Numbered from the stretch's first letter, positions 7,845 through 16,638 are shown. The stretch: 64,000 nt of DNA from JBHICC01 sp046759385 (GCA_046759385.1 JBHICC010000003.1:1-64000); one strand, 5' to 3'. Numbers and translations are program-made. The notes: generated by a model not told the origin, from the sequence alone.

Positions 7845-8420
7845 ATGCGTCGTATCGTTGCTTACACCCTTGGCCTGTGCTTGATCTCGCTGAACTCGGT
7901 CTTCGCCGAACCCGCGCGCGCGCCGGTAGATCCTGAACTGAAGGCGCTGCTTAAACGTGCGGCCGCCGAGGCCGATGGATTTCAGGACCGGTTCGACGCC
8001 TGGGTATGGTTGGCGGACATGTCGCAGCGACTGGAGAAGAGAATTCCGGATGCCGAGTATCGGATTGGCTTGTTGAAAAGTGTCCATCGTGAGGCCGCGC
8101 GGGCCAGTCTAAGCCCAGAGCTGGTACTTGCAGTGATTGAGGTGGAGAGTAACTTTGATCGGTACGCCATTTCTCCGGTTGGTGCGCGCGGCCTGATGCA
8201 GGTGATGCCGTTCTGGCTCGAAGAGATCGGCCGTACGGAGGATAACCTTTTTCAGGTCGATACAAACTTGCGATTCGGTTGCACAATCCTGCGGTATTAC
8301 TTAGATCGAGAGAATGGTGATCGCGTTCGCGCGTTGGCGCGTTACAATGGAAGCATCGGCAAGCCCCACTATCCGGCCAAGGTCTTTCAATTCTGGAACG
8401 AGCGCTGGTTCCCTCAGTAA
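7845..8420 (+). CDS. Exported lytic transglycosylase, SLT domain
   Basis: This 191-residue protein has a signal peptide ending near AEPARA and a C-terminal SLT (goose-lysozyme-like) domain. Glu101 in AVIEVESNFD is the catalytic acid, followed by GARGLMQVMPFW and the ALARYNGSIG substrate-binding motif. It would cleave peptidoglycan glycan strands in the periplasm with anhydro-muropeptide formation. ATG at 7845 is chosen because AGGAAAG lies directly upstream; a longer frame from 7812 adds a non-signal-like prefix. Confidence 0.88.
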   Translation: MRRIVAYTLGLCLISLNSVFAEPARAPVDPELKALLKRAAAEADGFQDRFDAWVWLADMSQRLEKRIPDAEYRIGLLKSVHREAARASLSPELVLAVIEVESNFDRYAISPVGARGLMQVMPFWLEEIGRTEDNLFQVDTNLRFGCTILRYYLDRENGDRVRALARYNGSIGKPHYPAKVFQFWNERWFPQ

Positions 8421-8425
8421 CGCGC

Positions 8426-8695
8426 TCAGCGTATCTCGAAGTCAGCCAATGTTCGCGGGGTAGCCTCTTGCACCATCACCTCGTCGACGTGCGCGTAAGT
8501 AGGTCCTTGCCACAACCACGCTTCGAGCCGCTTGAGACTGTCATCACTGCCACAGGCAACGACCTCCACACGCCCGTCAGGCAGGTTCTTGGCGAAACCA
8601 CAAAGCCCCAGTCGACGTGCGGCGTCTCGTGTCGAGGTACGAAAGAACACCCCTTGCACCCGGCCGCGAACGAGGAACCGCTTACACCGGTTCAT
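8426..8695 (-). CDS. acyP: Acylphosphatase
   Basis: This 89-residue protein is of standard acylphosphatase length. It carries the phosphate-binding loop VRGRVQGVFFR, with the catalytic Arg at its end, and the FAKNLPDGRVEVVACG strand containing the catalytic Asn. The enzyme hydrolyses acyl phosphates such as acetyl phosphate or carbamoyl phosphate. The open frame begins at 8746, but family length and alignment favour the ATG at 8695. It converges with the transglycosylase gene. Confidence 0.92.
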   Translation of the reverse strand: MNRCKRFLVRGRVQGVFFRTSTRDAARRLGLCGFAKNLPDGRVEVVACGSDDSLKRLEAWLWQGPTYAHVDEVMVQEATPRTLADFEIR

Positions 8696-8787
8696 GGTTT
8701 GCCCATTATCCGCTTGACTCAGCGTAACTGAGGCTGCTGGATCCAACGGATGTGTGTAAACGCTTTCAGTTCAAGCTGGACCTACAG

Positions 8788-8818
8788 ACAACAAGGGCCC
8801 CGCGGGGGCCCTTGTTGT
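8788..8818. terminator. Strong bidirectional hairpin terminator
   Basis: A perfect 14-bp stem pairs 8788-8801 with 8805-8818 around a GCG loop; its inner half is pure GC. TTTC follows on the plus strand. It lies just downstream of the minus-strand LysM lipoprotein gene, which it probably terminates, and upstream of the acylphosphatase gene. Confidence 0.75.
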
Positions 8819-8837
8819 TTCAAAAAACGAATCAGGT

Positions 8838-9359
8838 TTACATCGCGCGTTGCAAGAACTCCCGATCGGATTGCTCGACGACGCCAAGCGACCATGCACC
8901 ACGCGTACGCGCATGCTGGATTGCCATTTCGATGTCGGACGCGGAAGAGTCACGGGGGATGATCAGCACCTGGTCGGGCTCGATTAGATCAGCGTCTGCG
9001 ATCTGGTCGGTGTTAGCTTTATAGATAAGCGGCCACTGGTAGGGGTTGCCGTAGATTACACGGTAGCTCGCGATATCCCAAAGGTTGTCGCCGCGCACCA
9101 CCGTGTATTGTGTCAGTCCTTCGTCGGTGATTACCATCCGTTCTTGGACTTCACTCATGTCCATCTCGCCTGGCCTCGCGGGTTTCATGGGCTCGGCTCC
9201 AAGTTCCATCTCGCCAGGTTTCGCGGGCTCGAGTGCTTCTGGCGCCGCTTCAGGCGCCGCAGGCTCGGCTTCCTCTTCGGGGGCAGTTGCGCAGCCGCTA
9301 GCGATGGCGATTGCAACACCCAGCAGACACGCTTTCCATAAATTCTCTAGGTTCTTCAT
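8838..9359 (-). CDS. LysM-domain lipoprotein
   Basis: This 173-residue protein has a lipoprotein signal with lipobox IASGC (Cys23). A Pro/Glu/Ala-rich linker follows (about residues 26-75), containing two imperfect copies of a P-x-PGEM motif. The LysM domain (about residues 85-135) starts YTVVRGDNLWDIA and ends PDQVLIIP. It should be anchored in the envelope and bind peptidoglycan. Proteins of this layout are common in gammaproteobacteria, but the exact role is unknown. Confidence 0.88.
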   Translation of the reverse strand: MKNLENLWKACLLGVAIAIASGCATAPEEEAEPAAPEAAPEALEPAKPGEMELGAEPMKPARPGEMDMSEVQERMVITDEGLTQYTVVRGDNLWDIASYRVIYGNPYQWPLIYKANTDQIADADLIEPDQVLIIPRDSSASDIEMAIQHARTRGAWSLGVVEQSDREFLQRAM

Positions 9360-9521
9360 TGTCGACTGTCTCCTCCGGTTGTGTGTTCTCTGTAAGGGCG
9401 CGCCTTAACCACACAAGGGATAGTACAAAGTATCATCGCCTATGTATAGACTGTCAAGGAACCCGAACTGGCGCCGGGCAGAGGACGTTTAAGGTACGTG
9501 TAACTTGGGGGTCGGAGGTTC

Positions 9522-10124
9522 GTGAGCGACATTCTGGTGCTCTATTTCAGCCGCCATGGCGCTGTGGCCGAGATGGCGCAGTATGTGGCGCGGGGTATCG
9601 AGAGTGTGGAAGGGATGTCCGCCCGGATACGCACGGTGCCACGGGTTTCGCCCACGCCGCAGGCGACGGCGGACCCTGTGCCGGAGCATGGGGCACCCTA
9701 CGCGCGACTTGAGGACTTGAGAGAGTGCGCCGGCCTGGCGCTTGGTAGCCCGACCCGTTTCGGCAACATGGCGGCTCCACTCAAATACTTCATCGATGGC
9801 ACAAGCGCTGAATGGTTGTCGGGAAGCCTCGCTGGCAAACCGGCGGCTGTGTTCACTGCCTCGTCGAGTTTGCACGGAGGTCAGGAGACGACGCTCATCT
9901 CCATGGTGCTGCCGCTCATGCATCACGGCATGATCATCGTGGGCCTACCTTACACGGAAAAGGCACTCATGCGTACGACGACCGGTGGCACCCCCTATGG
10001 TGCCAGTCACGTCGCGGGCTTGGACAGCAGCCTGCCGCTGAGTGCCGATGAGAAGGATCTCTGCCGCGCCCTTGGCAAGCGCCTGGCTACCGTCACCCGA
10101 TCCTTGATGGGTAGCAAATGCTAA
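9522..10124 (+). CDS. wrbA: NAD(P)H:quinone oxidoreductase, WrbA family
   Basis: This 200-residue flavodoxin-fold protein begins with LVLYFSRHGAVAEMA, the FMN phosphate-binding loop, and contains the WrbA signatures SPTRFGNMAAPLKYF and TASSSLHGGQETTL. WrbA proteins are tetrameric FMN enzymes that reduce quinones by two electrons, protecting against oxidative stress. The GTG start at 9522 has GGAGG four bases upstream. It overlaps the convergent hda gene by four bases. Confidence 0.93.
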   Translation: MSDILVLYFSRHGAVAEMAQYVARGIESVEGMSARIRTVPRVSPTPQATADPVPEHGAPYARLEDLRECAGLALGSPTRFGNMAAPLKYFIDGTSAEWLSGSLAGKPAAVFTASSSLHGGQETTLISMVLPLMHHGMIIVGLPYTEKALMRTTTGGTPYGASHVAGLDSSLPLSADEKDLCRALGKRLATVTRSLMGSKC

Positions 10125-10858
10125 TGATGCTGGTCGCGTGCGTCGCCCAAGTTCTCTAACGCACGAACTAGCGGAATCGTAACGCGGCGCTGTTTTGCCA
10201 GCGACGCTTCATCAATACGCTCAAGCAAGTTGAACAGCGATCGTGCGTCGCGTGGATACCGACGGAATACGTAGCGCATTACCTCATCCGGGATATCGAG
10301 GCCCCGATTGTGTGCGCGCAATTGCATAGCCTTTAGCATCTCGTCACCTTTTAGCGACCGGAGCTTGTACACCAGACCCCATGCGAGCCGTGTGGCCAAG
10401 TCAGGCATAGCAAGTCCCAGCTTTGATGGCCGATTACGACCGGCTGCCACTAACAAGCCTCCTTTTTCGCGTAACCGTTCACATACGCTGAACAGTGCAC
10501 GCTCCCATGCGCAATCGCCGCTAATGCGATCGATATCGTCGACACACACTAACCGTTGCTGCCCTAAGTCCTGGAGAATGGCCGGAGAGATTTGCGCCGA
10601 CAAACCGAGCGGTACATACACCGGCGCGACTGTGTCCGCGGACTTGGCCCACTGACACGCCGCCTGCAACAGATGGGTCTTGCCGGATGCAGGCTCGCCC
10701 CAAAAAAAACAAATCTGCTGCGTAGGGTCATTGCCGGCACGAATCGATGCAAGTACCCCGCGTAGCTGGGTCAGCGGCTCACGATTGGACGCCGCCAGGA
10801 AATTGTCGAACGAACAGCCGTCCTTAAGACGTATATTAAGTAACAGCTGGTGCGTCAT
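10121..10858 (-). CDS. hda: DnaA regulatory inactivator Hda (DnaA-like AAA+ protein)
   Basis: This 245-residue protein is a DnaA-type AAA+ module without the DNA-binding domain. Walker A is GEPASGKT (54-61), Walker B is LVCVDDIDRI, and sensor motifs follow (LPDLATRLAWG-like segment, then the C-terminal lid). Hda binds the sliding clamp and stimulates ATP hydrolysis on DnaA after initiation. The expected N-terminal clamp-binding motif is present only in a divergent form, QLLLNIRL (residues 4-11). The proximity to pgsA and purM matches gammaproteobacterial hda neighbourhoods. Confidence 0.9.
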   Translation of the reverse strand: MTHQLLLNIRLKDGCSFDNFLAASNREPLTQLRGVLASIRAGNDPTQQICFFWGEPASGKTHLLQAACQWAKSADTVAPVYVPLGLSAQISPAILQDLGQQRLVCVDDIDRISGDCAWERALFSVCERLREKGGLLVAAGRNRPSKLGLAMPDLATRLAWGLVYKLRSLKGDEMLKAMQLRAHNRGLDIPDEVMRYVFRRYPRDARSLFNLLERIDEASLAKQRRVTIPLVRALENLGDARDQHH

Positions 10859-10936
10859 AGTCGGGGACAGTGCTTCGCAGCGCGTACACTGCAGGGTAGC
10901 AGCTCCTAACCGACCCGCGGAAGTGGTCTGGAGGCG

Positions 10937-11506
10937 TCATTTACCGGGGTCGGATTGGGATGCCCCCTCTAGGTCACGCTTCACACCCCAGATCCACAGA
11001 TAATGGGCGCCGCTCGCCACCGTCGTCACGAATACCCCGTAAACGAGGACCTGTGGACCCTGCGGAATACCGAAACCGAGCGCCTCTTGCACAAGGAGGG
11101 TCAAGACCAATGCAATCTGCAAAAAGGTGTTGAACTTGCTGAGATACGTTGGGCGCATCTGTACCGGGCCGCTCAGCGACGTGAAGACCAAGTAGCCGGC
11201 GACAATCATGAGGTCGCGGAAGGCGACAGTGAGCACGAGCCAAAGCGGCAGGTGCCCTAGAAGCATCAGCATAATGTAGGCGCTGACCAGTAGAATTTTG
11301 TCAGCAAGGGGATCGAGAATGGCACCGAGGCGCGTCACCAGCTTATAGCGCTTGGCGATGAAACCATCGAGGCCGTCAGATATGCCTGCAATCAAGAACA
11401 CCAGCAGCGCCGCCTCGTAGTTTCGCGCATCGAGGACCAAAATGAACACGGGCACGAGCGCAATCCGCAGCAACGTGATCGCGTTAGGCAAATAGTAAAG
11501 GTTCAT
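10937..11506 (-). CDS. pgsA: CDP-diacylglycerol-glycerol-3-phosphate 3-phosphatidyltransferase
   Basis: This 189-residue membrane enzyme makes phosphatidylglycerophosphate, the precursor of phosphatidylglycerol and cardiolipin. The CDP-alcohol phosphotransferase signature runs from D44 to D69: D44, D47-G48, A51, then G61, D65 and D69, with Lys52-Arg53 in place of the usual Arg. Several hydrophobic helices surround it. ATG at 11506 is supported by an upstream AAAGAG; the frame from 11560 is too long for the family. It lies in the same direction as hda. Confidence 0.92.
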   Translation of the reverse strand: MNLYYLPNAITLLRIALVPVFILVLDARNYEAALLVFLIAGISDGLDGFIAKRYKLVTRLGAILDPLADKILLVSAYIMLMLLGHLPLWLVLTVAFRDLMIVAGYLVFTSLSGPVQMRPTYLSKFNTFLQIALVLTLLVQEALGFGIPQGPQVLVYGVFVTTVASGAHYLWIWGVKRDLEGASQSDPGK

Positions 11507-11661
11507 TGCGCGCTCTTTATTGTTGAACGAGGCGGGCAAAACCGCCGGTCGAAACCACATATCAGCAAATGGTCCGCACGCTATGCAAGCCTATCCGTGA
11601 AGTCAAGGTTTACACTAATCGGGCAGAACCCTACCATAGGCGGCGTCTCACGGAGCCTTGT

Positions 11662-12705
11662 GTGAGCGAATCGCAGAAAGACCCTCTTACCTATCGTCAG
11701 GCTGGCGTCGACATTGACGCGGCCGACGCCTTGTTGCAGGCGATCAAACCCATCGCCCAGAGCACATCGCGCCCTGGTGTCCTTGGCGAGTTGGGCGGGT
11801 TCGGCGGCTGCTTCAAGCTGCCGATGGACCGCTATCAGGAGCCCGTGCTGGTTGCGAGCACGGATGGCGTCGGTACCAAGCTGAAACTCGCATTCGAACT
11901 CAAGCAGCACGGTACTGTCGGTATCGACCTCGTCGCCATGTGTGCGAATGACCTTATCGTTCAGGGCGCGGAACCGCTTTTCTTCCTGGATTACCTCGCT
12001 ACCGGCCACCTCGACACGCACGTCGCGACCGCCGTAATCGAAGGAATTGCAGATGGCTGTCGGCAGGCGGGTATGGCGTTGATCGGCGGCGAGACCGCGG
12101 AAATGCCCGGGTTTTATCAGGCATCGGACTACGACTTGGCGGGCTTCGCCGTCGGCGTCGTGGAGCGCGCCGCGATCATCGACGGATCAGCCGTAACCAC
12201 CGACGACGTGCTCGTGGGCCTCGCTTCCAGCGGACCGCACGCCAATGGCTATTCGTTGATCCGCAAGATTCTTGAAACCAATCAGGTCCCTCTCCACACT
12301 GCTTTCGGAAACAGCACTCTTGGCGATGTGTTGCTCACGCCGACCCGAATATACAGTGCGCCAGTGCTGCGTTTGATCCAAACGGTGCCAGTACACGGGC
12401 TTGCGCACATTACCGGCGGTGGTTTCCTCGGTAACCTGCCGCGTGTTTTGCCCCGGGGTATCAGTGCAGTCATCGACGCAGATGCCTGGGAACGGCCAGA
12501 AATCTTCGACTGGTTACAAGACACCGGTAGCATCGGCGATTTTGAGATGTATCGCACGTTTAACTGTGGTGTCGGTATGGTGCTAATCTTGCCAGAAGCG
12601 GAGGTGGACGTGGCGATAGCCTGTCTAAAACAGGCCGGTGAAACCGCTGTCGTCATCGGTCGCACCTGCCCGCAAGCCGGCGAAGAACGAGTACGCTTAC
12701 GATGA
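11662..12705 (+). CDS. purM: Phosphoribosylformylglycinamidine cyclo-ligase
   Basis: This 347-residue enzyme closes the imidazole ring of purines (AIR synthetase, ATP dependent). Family segments include TYRQAGVDIDAADALL near the start, VASTDGVGTKLKLAFEL, IGGETAEMPGFY and THITGGG-like AHITGGGFLGNL. The GTG at 11662 with GGAG seven bases upstream gives the expected length; the frame from 11569 adds 31 unsupported residues. It is translationally coupled to purN, overlapping by four bases (ATGA). It diverges from pgsA. Confidence 0.95.
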   Translation: MSESQKDPLTYRQAGVDIDAADALLQAIKPIAQSTSRPGVLGELGGFGGCFKLPMDRYQEPVLVASTDGVGTKLKLAFELKQHGTVGIDLVAMCANDLIVQGAEPLFFLDYLATGHLDTHVATAVIEGIADGCRQAGMALIGGETAEMPGFYQASDYDLAGFAVGVVERAAIIDGSAVTTDDVLVGLASSGPHANGYSLIRKILETNQVPLHTAFGNSTLGDVLLTPTRIYSAPVLRLIQTVPVHGLAHITGGGFLGNLPRVLPRGISAVIDADAWERPEIFDWLQDTGSIGDFEMYRTFNCGVGMVLILPEAEVDVAIACLKQAGETAVVIGRTCPQAGEERVRLR

Positions 12706-13373
12706 ATACGTCTTCGTTGCCTATTGTCATTCTGATCTCGGGGCGCGGTAGCAATCTACAAAGCATTATCGATCAGGCGCAGACGGGTCAGTTACCCATC
12801 GAGATCCGCGCTGTCATTAGCAATGAGCCCGATGCCTTCGGCTTAGAGCGCGCCCGCCGTGCCGGCATCGCCGCCGAGGTGTTCGAACACAGGCGGTTTC
12901 CTACACGCGATGCCTATGACGCCGCACTGATGGCCCGTATCGACCGTTATGCACCCGAGCTTGTGGTGCTCGCGGGCTTTATGCGCATCCTCGGCAGAGC
13001 ATTCGTGAACCATTACGCAGGGCGGCTGATGAACATTCACCCCTCGCTACTGCCCCAATTCCCGGGGTTACACACACATGAGCGCGCAATCGAAAGCCGC
13101 GTCAAGCAGCACGGCGCAAGCGTGCACTTCGTGACGCCCGACCTGGATTCGGGCCCCCTTGTTATTCAGGCGCCGATTGCAGTCTACCCCGACGACACAC
13201 CGGACGTATTGGCTGATCGAGTTCTTGAGCAGGAGCACCGCATTTATCCCCAGGCGATTCGGTGGTTCGCCGAGGGACGTTTAAGCGTGAAAGGCGGACG
13301 GGTCTTGCTCGACGGCGAGCAACGACCGGAGCAGGGCCTGGTGGCGGCGCGCGAAACCGCGCTGACTAACTAG
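12702..13373 (+). CDS. purN: Phosphoribosylglycinamide formyltransferase
   Basis: This 223-residue enzyme transfers a formyl group from 10-formyl-tetrahydrofolate to GAR. It has the N-terminal ILISGRGSNLQ nucleotide-binding loop, the catalytic Asn111 and His113 in MNIHPSLLP, and Asp149 in DLDSGP. It is the folate-dependent enzyme, not formate-dependent PurT. It overlaps purM by four bases, so the two late-early purine steps are made from one message. Confidence 0.95.
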   Translation: MNTSSLPIVILISGRGSNLQSIIDQAQTGQLPIEIRAVISNEPDAFGLERARRAGIAAEVFEHRRFPTRDAYDAALMARIDRYAPELVVLAGFMRILGRAFVNHYAGRLMNIHPSLLPQFPGLHTHERAIESRVKQHGASVHFVTPDLDSGPLVIQAPIAVYPDDTPDVLADRVLEQEHRIYPQAIRWFAEGRLSVKGGRVLLDGEQRPEQGLVAARETALTN

Positions 13374-13399
13374 TGTCCAACGCTCACGCGGCTATCAAG

Positions 13400-13837
13400 T
13401 TAGGGCCTGGGTATCGGTAGCTGGCCGGTGCGTCGATACGTAAGATAGTCTCCAAGAATTTTTGCATGATCGAAGGCGAGATCGCCGGGTAACGCCTCAG
13501 TAGCAAAGATCCCTAGGGCCTTGGCATCGTCCTGTGCGCATGGCTGCCCATGAGCCTCAGCCAGATAGACGATCGTCGCCGTGTGACGGCGTGGATCACG
13601 TGTCGGATCTGAGTAGCAGCCGAGCAACGCCTTAAGTCGCACGTCGAGCGCTGTTTCCTCCCGGGCTTCACGCACGGCGGCGGCCTCTACGGTTTCGCCC
13701 ACGTCCACGAATCCGCCGGGTAAGGCCCAGCCCAACGGAGGAAACTTGCGTCGAATCAGCACAATCGGGCGAGCACGCTCATCAATCAGCTCGATGATCG
13801 TATCGACCGTTAACGACGGAGTGACCGGCGCCGACAA
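13400..13837 (-). CDS. Nudix hydrolase
   Basis: This protein of about 145 residues contains a complete Nudix box, GGFVDVGETVEAAAVREARE followed by ETALDV, which binds the metal and cleaves nucleoside diphosphate derivatives. An RRKFPPLGWALPGG lead-in and YSDPTRDPR downstream resemble ADP-ribose pyrophosphatase-like members; the substrate is uncertain. I place the start at TTG 13837 because GGAGG lies seven bases upstream; GTG at 13876 would add 13 residues but has no good ribosome site. It converges with purN. Confidence 0.85.
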   Translation of the reverse strand: MSAPVTPSLTVDTIIELIDERARPIVLIRRKFPPLGWALPGGFVDVGETVEAAAVREAREETALDVRLKALLGCYSDPTRDPRRHTATIVYLAEAHGQPCAQDDAKALGIFATEALPGDLAFDHAKILGDYLTYRRTGQLPIPRP

Positions 13838-14037
13838 GCTCACACCTCCGCTTGTGACACGCGTTGACGGCAGCACGGGTTCACGTCTTGGGACGATCCG
13901 TCTACAATAGTCAGTGTCCCGGTGGATGCGCTGTGGCCAACCCGAATTAAGGCAATAGTAAAGGAATAGTTTTCTTCCACTGGTTGTGGATATACTGACA
14001 AAAATCCACGGAATCGCACAAGCGAAATAATCTGCTC

Positions 14038-15231
14038 ATGTTTGACGGTTTACTTATCCTACCCTGGTGGGGTTATATCATTGCCGCGCTCACCCTGACT
14101 CATATTACGATTGCCAGCATTACCATCTTTCTCCACCGCCATCAGTCACACAAAGCGCTTGATCTGCATCCGGTGGCGAGCCATTTTTTCCGCTTCTGGC
14201 TCTGGCTTACTACTGGCACAATCACCAAGCAATGGGTAGCGGTGCATCGCAAACATCACGCGAACGTCGAAGGGCCTGACGATCCACACAGTCCGCAGCA
14301 AGTTGGTATCAACCAAGTACTGTGGCTCGGCGTCTTGCTTTACCGGGCTGAAGCGAGCAAGCGCCGAACGTTGGAGAAGTATGGTCACGGTACACCTGAT
14401 GACTGGCTCGAACGCAACGTCTATACCCCGATGGAGTGGCACGGCGTTTTCTTAATGCTCGGAATCGATGTGTTGCTGTTTGGTGTTGTTGCAGGCCCGC
14501 TAATCTGGCTAGTTCAGATGGTATGGCAGCCGTTCTGGGCGGCGGGGGTGATTAACGGTCTCGGGCATTGGTGGGGGTATCGGAATTATGAACTCAAGGA
14601 TGCGAGCACCAATATCGTTCCTTGGGCTTTCTTTATCGGTGGCGAGGAGCTGCACAACAATCACCACACCTATCCGAGCTCGGCCAAGTTTTCGACCCAG
14701 TGGTGGGAGTTCGATTTAGGTTGGGTATATGTTCGGCTGCTGCAGGCATTCGGGCTAGCAACGGTGAAGAAGGTGCCGCCCAGACCGGCCTTTAACCCCG
14801 ATAAGCAGGTTTGCGACTTGGAGACGGTTAAAGCCGTACTGGCAAATCGCTTCCAGGTGATGGCAGGGTTCGCACGCGAGGTCTTGCAACGTGTGTATCG
14901 CGAGGAACTTAAGAAAACGAGCCCAGCAGATCAGGAGGACTGGCTACTCCTGAAGCGCACGAGGCGACTGATGGCGCGTGAGGCAAGTCTGCTCGACGAT
15001 GCGAGCCGCAAGTGGCTTGCTAAAGCACTAGAGCAGAATCAGTCTCTCGAGACCGTTTACGCCATGAAGCATAAGCTTCAGGCCATCTGGCAACGTTCAT
15101 CGTCCACACACGAACCGTTATTACTGGCACTCGACGAGTGGTGCAGGCAGGCCGAAGCCACGGGTATTCAGGCGCTACGTGATTTTTCCCGCAAACTGCG
15201 AACCTACTCGCTCGCACCCGCACACGCGTAG
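14038..15231 (+). CDS. Membrane fatty-acid (acyl-CoA delta-9 type) desaturase with extra C-terminal domain
   Basis: This 397-residue protein has the three histidine boxes of membrane desaturases: HRHQSH (33-38), HRKHH (70-74) and HNNHH (206-210), plus hydrophobic segments that cross the membrane. It would insert a double bond into saturated acyl chains and so adjust membrane fluidity aerobically. After about residue 270 comes a soluble helical region that is not part of the catalytic core. It looks like the C-terminal part of ISL3-family transposases (WLAKALEQNQSLETVYAMK, then LLLALDEWCRQAEATGIQAL). Similar tails occur in Pseudomonas DesA/DesB-type proteins. Confidence 0.9.
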   Translation: MFDGLLILPWWGYIIAALTLTHITIASITIFLHRHQSHKALDLHPVASHFFRFWLWLTTGTITKQWVAVHRKHHANVEGPDDPHSPQQVGINQVLWLGVLLYRAEASKRRTLEKYGHGTPDDWLERNVYTPMEWHGVFLMLGIDVLLFGVVAGPLIWLVQMVWQPFWAAGVINGLGHWWGYRNYELKDASTNIVPWAFFIGGEELHNNHHTYPSSAKFSTQWWEFDLGWVYVRLLQAFGLATVKKVPPRPAFNPDKQVCDLETVKAVLANRFQVMAGFAREVLQRVYREELKKTSPADQEDWLLLKRTRRLMAREASLLDDASRKWLAKALEQNQSLETVYAMKHKLQAIWQRSSSTHEPLLLALDEWCRQAEATGIQALRDFSRKLRTYSLAPAHA

Positions 15232-15273
15232 CGTCACTGCCCCCCGCAATGAATCACGGCGCGGACGACAGGT

Positions 15274-15873
15274 CTAAATAAGCTGAGAGATGCGTTTGTG
15301 CAGCGGGCTCGTGCGGGGGAAGTGGGCCAGTAGAAACTCCATCTGATCGGCCAATACCCGTTTGCCCTGAAGGAATACATACTCGGCGTGCGTCGGCACG
15401 AACGGTACCGCGAGCAGTTCAACGCTCGCGGCCTCGGGTGTCAGCCCGGCCTTGTGGTTATTACAGCGCCTGCATGCGGTAACGACATTATTCCAGGTAT
15501 CGGTGCCCCCCATGCTCAGCGGCTTGATATGGTCACGCGACAAGTCGCGCGCTGGAAACCGCCCGCCACAGTACATGCACAAGTACGCGTCGCGCGCAAA
15601 CAGCGCCTGATTACTAAGTGGGGGAATGTAGTGCTCGCGTGCCTTCAGCAGCGCGTGTGTGTTGCCGTATGTGGCGACAATGCTGTTGACGTCGACGACG
15701 CTACGCAACCCGCTTACTGCGTTATGGCCGCCGTGGATCCTATACAAGAGTACACCGCAGGTATAGGCGACCTGCCCCAAGTGGTACGCGCGAACCGCAT
15801 CCCTGAAATGGACCCATTCAAGCGGCATACCCGATACGTCGGTTCGCAATACCTGTTGGCTTAATGCATACAC
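15274..15873 (-). CDS. HNH endonuclease domain protein
   Basis: This 199-residue protein has an N-terminal region starting QVLRTDVSGMPLEWVHFRDAV and an HNH domain with C99-x2-C102, the RDHIKP motif (D114-H115), a WNNVVTAC segment, C134-x2-C137 and final H140. Zinc-ribbon HNH domains cleave DNA with a metal ion. The full-length start GTG at 15873 is chosen because the VLRTDVSG lead-in is conserved in this family. Many gammaproteobacteria carry this chromosomal protein with unknown role; it is not clearly part of a phage or restriction system here. Confidence 0.85.
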   Translation of the reverse strand: MYALSQQVLRTDVSGMPLEWVHFRDAVRAYHLGQVAYTCGVLLYRIHGGHNAVSGLRSVVDVNSIVATYGNTHALLKAREHYIPPLSNQALFARDAYLCMYCGGRFPARDLSRDHIKPLSMGGTDTWNNVVTACRRCNNHKAGLTPEAASVELLAVPFVPTHAEYVFLQGKRVLADQMEFLLAHFPRTSPLHKRISQLI

Positions 15874-16001
15874 GGCAAAAACCTGAAACCAACTACAGCC
15901 TTCGACGCGCTATTTATGCCAGAAAAACAACCAGTTGTACATACCCCGGGCGGCGGAAGCTCGCCGGGATTCAGGTAAACGATAGTTCCCTTGCGAGCAA
16001 G

Positions 16002-16022
16002 AAAAAACCCGGCGCAGCCGGG
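16002..16022 (-). terminator. Intrinsic terminator of the rpmBG operon
   Basis: On the minus strand CCCGGC (16022-16017) pairs with GCCGGG (16013-16008) around a three-base loop, followed directly by six T residues (complement of 16007-16002). It lies about 30 bases beyond the rpmG stop codon. Confidence 0.88.
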
Positions 16023-16052
16023 CTTGTTCCAGTCCCGCATCGTGATTACCGG

Positions 16053-16214
16053 TTACTTGATCTTCGCCTCTTTATAGATCACGTGCTTTCGGGCCACGGG
16101 GTCGAACTTCTTGATCTCTAGCTTGTCAGGGGTTTTGCGTTTGTTCTTAGTCGTCGTGTAAAAGTGCCCCGTATCAGCACTCGAAACCAACCTGATCTTT
16201 TCCCGCACTGCCAT
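16053..16214 (-). CDS. rpmG: 50S ribosomal protein L33
   Basis: This 53-residue ribosomal protein reads MAVREKIRLVSSADTGHFYT and continues with TTKNKRKTPDKLEIKKFDP and a basic C-terminus ending KEAKIK. The sequence matches the cysteine-free L33 form typical of gammaproteobacteria, which does not need zinc. It follows rpmB by 17 bases on the same strand and is followed by a strong terminator, the standard rpmB-rpmG operon. Confidence 0.96.
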   Translation of the reverse strand: MAVREKIRLVSSADTGHFYTTTKNKRKTPDKLEIKKFDPVARKHVIYKEAKIK

Positions 16215-16231
16215 GACTCAGCCTCCGCCGT

Positions 16232-16468
16232 TCAGATCTTCTCGCCGCGCGCGCGCATATTCGCTAACACCGCATCGATGCCTTTCTTGTCGATAATACG
16301 TAACCCTTTCTTGGATAGCCGTAGCTTCACCCAGCGTTTTTCACTCTCCACCCACAGGCGACGCTCGTGTAGATTGGGCAGGAAACGTCGCCTGGTCTTA
16401 TTATTCGCATGCGACACATTATTCCCACTCATGGGGCGCTTGCCCGTTACCTGACAAACCTTAGCCAC
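16232..16468 (-). CDS. rpmB: 50S ribosomal protein L28
   Basis: This 78-residue protein begins MAKVCQVTGKRPMSGNNVSH, followed by ANNKTRRRFLPNLHERRLW, the L28 signature, and ends in a basic helix. It has only one cysteine in the N-terminal region, so it is the non-zinc form. It is first in the rpmBG operon, with a well-formed sigma-70 promoter about 85 bases upstream. Confidence 0.97.
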   Translation of the reverse strand: MAKVCQVTGKRPMSGNNVSHANNKTRRRFLPNLHERRLWVESEKRWVKLRLSKKGLRIIDKKGIDAVLANMRARGEKI

Positions 16469-16558
16469 TGTACACTCCAGAAACGTCCAACGCGTACGGA
16501 AAAACTAGCATCCTTAGCACCGAGTGCAACACGCAAGTACACCGCGCTCGAGGGCGAG

Positions 16559-16587
16559 TTTATACCAAAATCAGCGAGCGCTGTCAG
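16559..16587 (-). promoter_or_regulatory. Sigma-70 promoter of rpmBG
   Basis: On the minus strand a -35 of CTGACA (16587-16582) is separated by exactly 17 bases from a -10 of TATAAA (16564-16559). Each differs from consensus by one base. Transcription would start near 16552, giving a leader of about 84 nt before rpmB. Confidence 0.7.
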
Positions 16588-16638
16588 CGCGATCAGCTGC
16601 TCATTCCACCTACCCACTCCGCACCCTTGATTCGCTTT

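Noticed and set aside
14848..15231. Insertion-sequence remnant after the desaturase
   Set aside because: The frame is continuous with the desaturase, and there are no inverted repeats, target duplications or catalytic core.
15274..15873. HNH protein as part of a restriction, CRISPR or phage system
   Set aside because: No methyltransferase, Cas or phage gene is nearby, and the gene matches a common chromosomal HNH type.
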